Assembly (NCBI RefSeq): GCF_020037025.1 | Contig: NZ_JAIQLH010000061.1 | Coordinates: 1-57,468 of the forward strand | Direction: 5' to 3' | Length of the DNA: 57,468 nucleotides | Origin: Streptomyces huiliensis | GTDB lineage: Bacteria > Actinomycetota > Actinomycetes > Streptomycetales > Streptomycetaceae | Program-made: the position numbers and the translations under genes | Notes under the pieces: model-generated | The model's database searches: none | What the model was told of the DNA's origin: nothing | The model's input: only the letters and a program-made list of their open reading frames with translations | Shown: positions 35,598-43,231 of the stretch, one piece after another | Position numbering within the stretch: position 1 is the first letter of the stretch | Layout of the letters: every line of letters starts with the position of its first letter

Positions 35598-36932
35598 ATC
35601 TTCCCGCGAACGACCCCGCCCCCGCTGCCCGAACTCGCGGCTCTGGCGTCGTACGGCACGCTGCCCGGCCTGATGAACCAGCTCTCCGGCCTCGGCGGCT
35701 GCACCCGCCCCATCCGCCTCAGCGGCCACCGCAACGAGTACACCCTCGACACCACGACCGGCGAACTCGGCGCCCTCGTCCACCACATGACCTCCGACAC
35801 CCTGCCTGCCGGACACCTCCTCGTCCGCTGCAACAACCGCCGCGTCACCCGCTGCCCGGCCTGCGCCGAGACCTACCGTCGCGACACCTTCCACCTGATC
35901 ACCGCAGGACTGCGCGGCGGGAAGGGCACCCCGGAAGCGGTCGCCACGCACCCCCGCGTCTTCGCCACCTTCACCGCTCCCGGCTTCGGCCCGGTCCACA
36001 ACCGCCCCGCCTCCGGCCGCTGCCGCTGCGGCACCAGCCACCCCGCTGGCGCCCCCGAACTCGGGACGCCCCTGGACCCCGACGCGTACGACTACGAAGC
36101 CGCGGTGCTCTGGAACGCCCACGCGGGCGCCCTCTGGCGGCGCTTCTCGATCTACCTCCGCCGCGAGATCGCCAAGCGCGCGGGCCTCACCCAACGCTCC
36201 TTCCGCGATCACGCCCGTGTCAGCTTCGCCAAGGTCGCCGAGTACCAGAAACGCGGCGCCATCCACTTCCACGCCGTCATCCGGCTGGACGGCCCGGACG
36301 GCGGCACGACCGCCCCGCCCGCCTGGGCGACGGCCGACCTGCTGACCGACGCGATCCGCGCCGCCGCCGCACGCGCCTCGGTCACCGGGCCCGTGATCGA
36401 CGGTCGGCGCCACACCTTCGCCTTCGGCCGGCAGCTCGACGTCCGGACGATCCGGGGTGCCGACTTCACTGGCGGTACCGACCTGACCGACCGCGCGGTG
36501 GCCGCCTACATCGCCAAATACGCCACCAAGGGCGCCGAGACGGCGACGGGCACCCTCGACCGTCCGCTCCGCTTCCTCGCCGAGCTGGCGAACGTCCACC
36601 TCAGCGACCATGCCCGCCGGATGATCCGCACCGCCTGGACGCTCGGCGCCCGTCGCGACCTCGAACACCTCCGCCTCCGCGCCTGGGCCCACATGCTCGG
36701 CTTCCGAGGCCACTTCTCCACCAAGACCCGCCACTACTCCACCACCCTCGGAGCCCTCCGTGACGCTCGCGCCGCATGGCGTCGTGCCCAGTCGGCCCCG
36801 GCCGACCAGGAGACGACGCACGTGATCGCCCACTGGGCGTTCGCCGGTACCGGCCTCACTCCGGCTGAGGAATGGCTGACCGCGACGAGCAACCCCGCCC
36901 CCGGCACGGAAGGAGAACCGACTCATGGCTGA
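35598..36932 (+). CDS. repSA: Rolling-circle replication initiator (RepSA family), probable AUC start
   Basis: 444 residues if translation begins at the ATC codon 35598; 458 if at GTG 35556. AAAAGGAGAGAACC ends exactly before the ATC, whereas GTG 35556 has no ribosome site. An N-terminal Cys pair cluster (RCNNRRVTRCPACAETY) suggests zinc binding; the HUH motif is IHFHAVI, and YIAKYATKG supplies the catalytic Tyr. These enzymes nick the double-strand origin and start rolling-circle replication of the excised element. No initiator ATG is available nearby. Confidence 0.92.
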   Translation: MFPRTTPPPLPELAALASYGTLPGLMNQLSGLGGCTRPIRLSGHRNEYTLDTTTGELGALVHHMTSDTLPAGHLLVRCNNRRVTRCPACAETYRRDTFHLITAGLRGGKGTPEAVATHPRVFATFTAPGFGPVHNRPASGRCRCGTSHPAGAPELGTPLDPDAYDYEAAVLWNAHAGALWRRFSIYLRREIAKRAGLTQRSFRDHARVSFAKVAEYQKRGAIHFHAVIRLDGPDGGTTAPPAWATADLLTDAIRAAAARASVTGPVIDGRRHTFAFGRQLDVRTIRGADFTGGTDLTDRAVAAYIAKYATKGAETATGTLDRPLRFLAELANVHLSDHARRMIRTAWTLGARRDLEHLRLRAWAHMLGFRGHFSTKTRHYSTTLGALRDARAAWRRAQSAPADQETTHVIAHWAFAGTGLTPAEEWLTATSNPAPGTEGEPTHG

Positions 36933-37107
36933 CGACCTGCTGTTGACCGTGCCGGAGGTCATGGCCCGGCTCCGGCTCGGCCGCTCGACCGTCTACGACC
37001 TCATCCGCTCGGGCCGTCTGCGGTCCATCACCGTGGGCCGGTGCCGGCGCATCCCCGTCAGCTCCCTGCGCGACTTCATCGCCGATCAGATCGCCGAGGC
37101 CGCGTGA
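36925..37107 (+). CDS. xis: Excisionase-like helix-turn-helix protein
   Basis: 60 residues: LLLTVPEVMARLRLGRSTVYDLIRSGRL (in part: VPEVMARLRLGRSTVYDLI), the MerR-like winged helix of Xis/AlpA-type proteins. It starts 8 nt before the end of repSA with GGAGAA upstream and overlaps the integrase start by 3 nt. In pSAM2 Xis is needed with Int for excision. Confidence 0.93.
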   Translation: MADDLLLTVPEVMARLRLGRSTVYDLIRSGRLRSITVGRCRRIPVSSLRDFIADQIAEAA

Positions 37108-38258
37108 TGGCACAGCAGCGCAAGCGCAACCCCAACGGCGCGGGGACGATCACCAAGCGCAAGGACGGCCGCTACCAAGCCGCCGTCTACGTGCTCCAGC
37201 CGGACGGCACCCGCGCCCGCAAGTACGCGTATGGCAAGACCTGGACCGAGTGCGACACCAAACGCCGTGAGCTGCTGGACAAGGTCGACTCCGGCATCCC
37301 CGTGCCCACCCGGTCGGCCAAGCTGTCGGAGTGGCTGCCGTACTGGCTGGACAACGTGATCAAGCCTCGCCGGAAGCTCAGCACGTACGACAAGTACGAG
37401 ACGCACGTCCGGCTCTACCTGGTGCCCATGCTCGGCACCAAGCGCCTCGAAGCGCTTGGCGTGGCCGACGTCCGTCGCTTCCTCGTCCGGCTGGAGCGGG
37501 AGGCCACGGCGGCGACGGCCAAGGAAGCCCACCGGGTGTTGCGCTCCGCCCTGACCTCCGCGTGCCGGGAAGAGTTGATCACGCGCAACGTCGGGACGCT
37601 CGTCGAGCCGCCGCGTACCGCGTCGCGGGAGCTGTCCCCGTGGACGCTGGACGAGACGCTCGACTTCCTTGCGGCGGCCCGCAAGGACCCGCTCTACGCG
37701 GCGTTCGTGCTCGCCATCGCGATGGGGCTCCGCCGAGGCGAGATCGTCGGCCTGCGCTGGGCGGACCTGGACCTCGACGGCCGCGTCCTGCACGTCCGCC
37801 AGCAGACACAGCGCCGACGCGGCGTGCTCTACGACGATGATCCGAAGAGCCGTCGCCGTCGTGCCATTCCGCTGCCCGCGATGTGCATCGCCCCGCTGCG
37901 GTGGCAGCGGATGCGGCAGGCCGCTGCCCGGGCGCGGGCGGGGGAGAAGTGGCAGGAGTCCGGCTACGTCTTCACCACCGCCACGGGACGTCCGGTCGAA
38001 CCGCGCAACGTCTACCGCTCCTTCACCCGCGTCGCCCGGGCCGCTGGCCTCCGGGTGATCCGTCTGCACGACGCCCGGCACGGTTGCGCGACCCTGCTCA
38101 CCGCCGCCGGCGTGGCGCCCCGCGTCGTGATGGAGATCCTCGGGCACAGCCAGATCAGCATCACCATGGACGTCTACACGCACGTCGTGCAGGACACGCA
38201 GCGCGAGGCGATCAGCCACATGGACCGGCTGTTGAAGAGGCGGCCCGGCCGTGGATGA
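37107..38258 (+). CDS. int: Site-specific tyrosine recombinase (integrase)
   Basis: 383 residues. An N-terminal AP2-like arm-binding segment (about 1-60), core-binding SAM-like domain (70-170), and catalytic domain with Arg209 (GLRRGE), His321-x-x-Arg324 (LHDARH), His347 (LGHSQ) and Tyr357. It inserts the element into the tRNA-Arg 3' end. ATG 37107 overlaps the xis stop (GTGATG). The stop lies 70 bp from the att core, the usual arrangement. Confidence 0.97.
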   Translation: MAQQRKRNPNGAGTITKRKDGRYQAAVYVLQPDGTRARKYAYGKTWTECDTKRRELLDKVDSGIPVPTRSAKLSEWLPYWLDNVIKPRRKLSTYDKYETHVRLYLVPMLGTKRLEALGVADVRRFLVRLEREATAATAKEAHRVLRSALTSACREELITRNVGTLVEPPRTASRELSPWTLDETLDFLAAARKDPLYAAFVLAIAMGLRRGEIVGLRWADLDLDGRVLHVRQQTQRRRGVLYDDDPKSRRRRAIPLPAMCIAPLRWQRMRQAAARARAGEKWQESGYVFTTATGRPVEPRNVYRSFTRVARAAGLRVIRLHDARHGCATLLTAAGVAPRVVMEILGHSQISITMDVYTHVVQDTQREAISHMDRLLKRRPGRG

Positions 38259-38265
38259 CCGGCGT

Positions 38266-38290
38266 CGTTGATGTCGGATGTGGATGTCAA
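38266..38290. repeat. Right arm-type repeat (gttgatgtc pair)
   Basis: Copies gttgatgtcgg and gtggatgtcaa, 12 bp apart and in the same orientation as those at 28013-28037. Likely arm sites for Int or Xis beside attR. Confidence 0.6.
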
Positions 38291-38322
38291 AGGCCCCCAG
38301 CCGTGATCGGCTGGGGGCCTTT
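38289..38322. terminator. Bidirectional hairpin between int and tRNA-Arg
   Basis: Perfect 15-bp stem (aaaggcccccagccg / cggctgggggccttt) with a tgat loop and flanking A and T runs on both sides. It can terminate int on the plus strand and tRNA-Arg on the minus strand. It comes from the element and replaces the terminator now beyond attL. Confidence 0.85.
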
Positions 38323-38326
38323 TGCC

Positions 38327-38402
38327 TGGTGCCCCCGGGCAGATTCGAACTGCCGACACCCGCTTTAGGAGAGCGGTGCTCTATCCCCTGAGCTACGGAG
38401 GC
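38327..38402 (-). tRNA. tRNA-Arg (CCU anticodon)
   Basis: 76 nt including an encoded CCA. Acceptor GCCTCCG pairs with CGGGGGC (one G-U), anticodon stem CCGCT/AGCGG encloses loop CTCCTAA with anticodon CCT, and the T arm has GTTCGAATC. It decodes AGG. The 5' half is chromosomal; the 3' half from the anticodon loop onward is supplied by the integrated element. Confidence 0.97.
38328..38371. repeat. attR: 44-bp core within tRNA-Arg
   Basis: Identical to 27887-27930. It restores the 3' half of the tRNA after integration. Confidence 0.95.
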
Positions 38403-38555
38403 GGGGGGACGTGGGTCCGGGGCCAGCCTACCGGGTTCCGGGGGCGGCGGGGAGGGTGGGGCGAAGGTGTGGGGGGTTGCGGGGTGTGCGGAAGGCGTGT
38501 GGGGGTGGTGGGGGCACCGATAGCGTGTTCCCCCAGGTCGAGTCGGGGAGGGGCT

Positions 38556-40910
38556 GTGGATCCGATCAGTGTGGAGGCCGTGCTCGGGGCCGTGGAGACG
38601 GCCGCGTCCGGGGCGTTGGGCGGGGCCGCGGGGGAGATGGGGCGGCGGGCCGCCGAGGGGCTCGCGCGGTTGCGGAGGCGGGAGCGGCGGAGCGGGGAGG
38701 ACGAGGGGGGAGGGGACGGGGGCGGGCCGCCTGTCGGGGTCGACGAGGTGCGGCGCGTCGCCGAGGGGCTGAGTGAGCGGGCCCGGGTGCACCCCGAGTT
38801 CGCCCGGGAGCTGCTCGCCTGGGTGCGGGAGACCGAGGCACCGCGCCTCGGGATCCGGCATGTGCCGCAGGTGCTGCCGCCGGTCAGTGGGGTGTTCACC
38901 GATCGGGAGGCGGTGCTCGCCGCGCTGGAGGAGATGATCGGGGACGGCGGGCGTGCCGCCGCGGCCGTCGCCGTGGTGACCGGGCAGGGCGGGATCGGGA
39001 AGACCGCCGCCGCCGTGTACTGCGGGCACCGGCTCAAGAACCGTTTCCCCGACGGGCAGTTGTTCGTACGGTTGGGCGGTCCCGCGGCGGAGGGTGCCGT
39101 CCGGGCCGGGGAGGCACTGGCCGTGCTTCTGGGGGATCTTGGAGTGGCTCCTGACCGGATCCCCGCCGATCCGCAGCGGCAGGAGAACCTCTACCGGGAT
39201 CTCACCGCCGGGCGGCGGATCCTCGTCCTGCTCGACGACGCGGCCTGTGAAGCCCAGGTCAGGCCGCTGATCCCGGCCTCTCCCGGCTCGTTGGTGATCG
39301 TTACCAGCCGCTACCGGCTGAGCGGCCTCGCCGGTGATCCGGGAGCGCGCTTCCTCACCCTGGACCCGCTGGCGGAGGCCGACGCCGTCCTGCTGCTGGA
39401 GCGGGTGGCCGCCGCGGGCGGGCGGCGCGACGGGGCGCGCGACGCGGCGCGCATGGCCGCGGTCGCGCGGCGCTGCGGGAGGGTGCCCCTGGCGCTCTGC
39501 GAGACGGGCGCGCTGGTCGCCGCCCGCGCGCACCTCAGCTGGGAGACCGTGGAACGGCGTCTCGGCGGCCCTTCGGGGAACCCTGGCGGCATGGACGACC
39601 ACAACGGGATGGACGCCGTCCGCCGCACCCACGACCTCGCCTACCGCGAGCTGAGCCCCGAAGCCGCCCGGCTCTACCGGCTGTTGGGCTTCTGGCCCGG
39701 ACCGGAGACCGGGGTGGAGGCCGCCGCGCGGGTGGCCGGCACCACGGAGGGGGCGGCCCGGGTGCTCCTGGAGGAACTGGCCGGCGTCCACCTCCTCCAG
39801 GAGGTCGGGGAGGAGCGGTACCGCTTCCACGACCTCGTCCGCGCGGACGCCGAGCGGCGGGCCCGCGCCGAGGACGGCCCCGCCGAGCTCGCCGCGTCCG
39901 TCCGGCGCGCGGTCGGCTGGTACCTGCGGTTCGCCGCCGCGGCGGACTTCCGGGTGATGCCCGGCCGCTGGCGCCTGGGCCCCGCCTACGACGGTCTGAC
40001 CCCGGCCGCCGACCGCGATCCCCACGACGGCCGGGCCACCCTCGCCGAGCTGCGCCGCGAGCGCGTGAACCTCGCCGCGGCCGTACGCGCCGCCGAGGAC
40101 TTCGGCCACGACGACCTCGTCTGGCAGCTCTGCGAGGCCACCTGGGGGCTGCACCTGCGGCTCGGGTTCCACGATCAGTGGATCGACACCCATCGGCGGG
40201 GCGTCGCGGCCGCCCGCCGCCGCGCCGAGGAGTTCGGCGACGCGTCGCGGGCCGAGGGGCGCGTGCTCTCCCAGCTCGCCTTCGCCTACATGGGGCGCGG
40301 CCAGTGGGACGAGGCCGAGCGCGCCTTGACCGAGGCCGCCGACGCCGACCGGGCCGCCGGCCACCTCCGCGGCCAGGCCACCGCCGTCGAATCCCTGGGG
40401 CTGCTGCGCCTGCGGCAATGGCGGTGGCAGGAGGCTCAGGACTGCTTCACGACGGCCCAGGGACTCCTGCGGCGCATCGGGCCGGAAGAGGACGGCGCGA
40501 CGGACGTGCCTCGGGGGCTGGCCCTGCTGGAGGACCACATCGGCCGCGCCCTGCGCGGCGCCGGCCGGCACGCGGAGGCCGTCCGCACGCTGCACACGGC
40601 CCTGGCCATGTTCCGTGCCCTGCCCGTCCGCGACCTCTACAACGAGGGCCGCGTCTACATGAGCCTCGGCGAGACGCACCTCGCCGCCGGCGACCCCGCC
40701 GCCGCCCGCCTCTGCCTCGACGAGGCTCTCGCCGTCATGGACCGCGAAGGGGCCGAGCTCCAGCAGGCGGACGCCGCCGAGATGCGGGCCCGCTGCGCGG
40801 AGGACGGGGAGCGCAGGCTGTTCTTCCTGCGTCGGGCGGAGGAACTGTACGAGAAGGGTGGCGACGCGGTCGGGGTGGCGCGGGTGCGGGCGGGCCTGGC
40901 AGGGGAGTGA
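38556..40910 (+). CDS. NB-ARC/STAND ATPase with TPR C-terminus
   Basis: 784 residues from GTG 38556 (GGGGAGGGG upstream). A helical N-terminal region of about 100 residues is followed by an NB-ARC domain: P-loop GQGGIGKT (143-150), Walker B RILVLLDDAA, sensor-like VIVTSRYRLSG and GRVPLAL. A winged-helix region and TPR-like helices (LAFAYMGRGQWDEAERALTEA and SLGETHLAAGDPAAARLC, quoted in part) form the C-terminal half. STAND proteins act as switchable scaffolds in regulation and, in several families, phage defence. There is no AfsR-type DNA-binding domain. It begins 154 bp from the tRNA insertion site. Confidence 0.9.
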   Translation: MDPISVEAVLGAVETAASGALGGAAGEMGRRAAEGLARLRRRERRSGEDEGGGDGGGPPVGVDEVRRVAEGLSERARVHPEFARELLAWVRETEAPRLGIRHVPQVLPPVSGVFTDREAVLAALEEMIGDGGRAAAAVAVVTGQGGIGKTAAAVYCGHRLKNRFPDGQLFVRLGGPAAEGAVRAGEALAVLLGDLGVAPDRIPADPQRQENLYRDLTAGRRILVLLDDAACEAQVRPLIPASPGSLVIVTSRYRLSGLAGDPGARFLTLDPLAEADAVLLLERVAAAGGRRDGARDAARMAAVARRCGRVPLALCETGALVAARAHLSWETVERRLGGPSGNPGGMDDHNGMDAVRRTHDLAYRELSPEAARLYRLLGFWPGPETGVEAAARVAGTTEGAARVLLEELAGVHLLQEVGEERYRFHDLVRADAERRARAEDGPAELAASVRRAVGWYLRFAAAADFRVMPGRWRLGPAYDGLTPAADRDPHDGRATLAELRRERVNLAAAVRAAEDFGHDDLVWQLCEATWGLHLRLGFHDQWIDTHRRGVAAARRRAEEFGDASRAEGRVLSQLAFAYMGRGQWDEAERALTEAADADRAAGHLRGQATAVESLGLLRLRQWRWQEAQDCFTTAQGLLRRIGPEEDGATDVPRGLALLEDHIGRALRGAGRHAEAVRTLHTALAMFRALPVRDLYNEGRVYMSLGETHLAAGDPAAARLCLDEALAVMDREGAELQQADAAEMRARCAEDGERRLFFLRRAEELYEKGGDAVGVARVRAGLAGE

Positions 40911-40924
40911 GGGTGCCCCGGTCC

Positions 40925-41132
40925 CTCCCCCAGAGGGGGTGCCCCCACCTTCGCCGATTCCTGGGGCGCTGCCCCGGGCCCCGGCATCGCGGCTGCGCCG
41001 CGGGGCCCTCGAACGCCGGGGCGGGCCGTACACCCGCCCGGCGTTCGAGGGAGGCGCGCCGCAGGCGGCTGGGGGTGCGGGGGCCGTTCCCCTCGCGGGA
41101 AACGGTGAATGGGGGTGCCCCCTCTGGGAGAG
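40925..41132. repeat. Nested imperfect palindrome downstream of the STAND gene
   Basis: Outer arms 40925-40947 and 41110-41132 match at 20 of 23 bases. An inner hairpin at 41006-41051 pairs ccctcgaacgccgggg with ccggcgttcgaggg. Similar cgttcgaggg palindromes are dispersed between genes in many Streptomyces genomes. It may terminate both flanking, converging genes. Confidence 0.75.
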
Positions 41133-42584
41133 GGGCCGGGGAACCCCCACCGCGAAGCTGTCAACAGCCCTGCACCCGCTCGACCGCGACGCGATGCCGT
41201 ACCGCACCCGTGACGACCGTCAGCTCGCACGGAACGCCGTAACCCTCGTTCAGCCAGGCGTACAGGGCCGACGCGTACGCGGCCGGGTCGCAGAGGTCCG
41301 GCCGTCCGTCGGCGCCCGGGGCGGCCGTCAGACGCAACAGGTCGCCATCTCGGGTGCGGACGGTGCCCTGGTCAGGGGCGGTGAGGTAGGCGGCGAGTCC
41401 GCAGTGCGGGTGCAGCCGTGCGGTCTCGGCGGCCCAGGTGGCGGGCGGGCCCAGGCGCGGGTCGTCGGGGTCGCCGGCGCGGAGGATGACGTCGGCGGTC
41501 CCGAGGAGGGACGCGTCGGACGTGTCCTCGTGCACCGCGGTGTGGGCGGCGTCCGCGTACGGGTCCTCGGGCTCGTACGCCGGGTCGGTGTACCGGGTGA
41601 CGGCGACCTCGGGCCGGTCCGTGCGCAGGACGCGGGTGAGGACGCGGACCGGGGCCGTCCGTACGGCCGGCTGGTGGGCGGGGAGCCGTAGCCGGTCGAG
41701 GAGCGCCGGGCGTGCGGGCGGTTCGGGGAGGTCCATGATCCGGTAGAGGACGTTCCGCAGCAGCGCCGCCGAGCGGCCCGGTGTCGAGCTCGTCAGCTCG
41801 CCCAACACGGCGTAGGCGCCCGGGTCGTGGGACTCGATCACCTCCGCGATCCGGTGCCGCAGGTCGTCCGACGCCCGCAGGTGCGGCGCGGTCCGGCCGA
41901 GCGCGGCCACCGGCGAGTCCGGGTCGAGATCGGCTTCCGGGAAGGAGGCGAGGAGCACCGGCCGGCCGATGGCCGCGGCGTAGTACGTGACGCTGCCGTG
42001 GTCGCCGATGACGCAGTCGGCGGCGATCAGGGCCTGCCGCCAGTCCTCCAGCGGGTCGGCCAGGGTCAGCCCGGCCCGACGCGCCCGCTCCAGCCAGGCG
42101 CGGACCTGGCCGGGGCCGTGCCCGTACCAGATGTTGGGGTGCAGGACGGCGACCGTCCGGTACTCGTCCGCGGGCAGCTCGGAGGTCAGCTTGGACAGCA
42201 GCCAGGGGAGTCGATCACCGTCTCCCCCTTCTCTTTCGTCACCGAACAGCGCGCGCGGCGCCCAGGTGGAGTTGAGGATGACGAGCCGCTGACCAGGGGT
42301 GACGCCGAACGCTCGACGGAAGCGGTCGCGCTGGGGGAGCGCTTCGAGGATGCGGTCGTAACAGGGGTCACCCGCGAGGACGGCCGTCGGAGCCGCCTCG
42401 GGGCAGGCGGCGCGCAGGCGCCGCAGCTGTTCGGGGTGGGAGAGGACGGTCGCCGTGGCGAGCGGTCGGCCCTGGTGGAGCAGCCACTCGGGGTCGAGTC
42501 CGAAGACGGGGGCGGGGTGGGCGGCCTGAGAGGCGTCGAGGACTCCCGTGACGGCCGCGCGCCGGCCGTTCTCGCGTGAACGCC

Positions 42585-42616
42585 GACCTGCCGACATTCC
42601 GACCTGCCGACATTCC
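42585..42616 (-). repeat. 16-bp tandem duplication in the split gene
   Basis: Two copies of gacctgccgacattcc adjoin, followed by a decayed third beginning. Sixteen is not a multiple of three, so it too shifts the frame. Confidence 0.8.
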
Positions 42617-42632
42617 GGCATGCCGCCACGAC

Positions 42633-42679
42633 GGCTCCCGGCTCCCGGCTCCCGGCTCCCGGCTCCCGGCTCCCGGCTC
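42633..42679 (-). repeat. 7-bp tandem repeat (ggctccc, six full copies plus five bases)
   Basis: Six perfect 7-bp units from 42633 to 42674 and a partial seventh. It sits exactly where the reading frame changes. Removing 7 bp shifts the 5' frame into the 3' frame. Confidence 0.93.
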
Positions 42680-43231
42680 GGCCAGCCTCTTATTGTAGCC
42701 AACCCCATGCGAGAGGATCACCAACTTCCCCTCAAAAGCCTCCAGTTCACCCCCGTAACTCGCCGCGATCACCACGTCGAACCCGCGCGCCTCCTCCTTC
42801 GCCTGCTCCCACGGCAACACCGGCAGCCCCACCCCCGCCAGCAGCTCCGGCACCCCCGCGAGGAACGGCGACGAACCCGTGCACGTCACCGCCATCTGCA
42901 CCCGCAGATCCCCGTCGAACAGCGGCTTCACGTCGAGCAGGCGGGTGGCGGACGTGACGTTGTGGACGACGAACAGCACCCGCTTCACCCGGCCGCGGGT
43001 CACCCACCGCGCGGCGTCCGCGCCCACCGGCACCCGTACTCGTCCCCGCCCGCGCGCCCACGCGTCGTCCCGCACCCCCGGCCCCCTCCGCACACCCGGC
43101 GACAGCGGCACTCCCCGCTGCCTTCGCCCGCCACGTTACTGCCGTCACCTCGGTCACCGGAGACCGATCCCGCCTCACATCCCGCGCTGCCGTCCACCTG
43201 CCGTCCTGCCGCCGTCCGCCCGCCCGCCGCG

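Larger units (their letters stand above)
27887..38371. mobile_element. Actinomycete integrative and conjugative element (AICE) in tRNA-Arg(CCU)
   Basis: A 10.5-kb element bounded by a 44-bp perfect direct repeat (27887-27930 and 38328-38371) of the tRNA 3' half. It holds the complete pSAM2-type set: tyrosine integrase, Xis, HUH replication initiator, Spd proteins, single FtsK-type transfer ATPase, GntR/KorSA-type repressor and NUDIX (Pif-like) protein. The left 2 kb is cargo: a lower-GC HEPN-motif gene and a large inverted repeat. All backbone modules look intact, so excision and transfer seem possible. Confidence 0.95.
41161..43003 (-). pseudogene. CDP-glycerol-transferase-like (GT-B) gene split by a 7-bp repeat
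   Basis: Two frames together form one protein. The 5' frame (from about 43003, probable GTG) encodes VKRVLFVVHNVTSATRLLDV to VILSHGVGYNKRLAE. The 3' frame (to 41161) resumes at VFGLDPEWLLHQGRPL and contains CVIGDHGSVTYYAAAIGRPVLLA (in part), the nucleotide-binding-type motif of TagB/TagF-like transferases. Between them lies ggctccc repeated six times. The 5' frame runs on to 42368; loss of one unit would join the two frames. It could be a decayed gene or a phase-variable one. Homologues in Streptomyces are often mislabelled as translation initiation factor IF-2. No strong start site is visible. Confidence 0.78.

Noticed and set aside
40178..41242. Plus-strand frame running from the STAND gene into the intergenic palindrome
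   Set aside because: Different frame from the TPR-coding one and strongly Arg/Pro-biased; a shadow.
42368..42632. Continuation of the 5' frame of the split transferase gene as real protein
   Set aside because: After the repeat it becomes Arg/Pro-rich with no similarity, whereas the other frame resumes a recognisable transferase domain.
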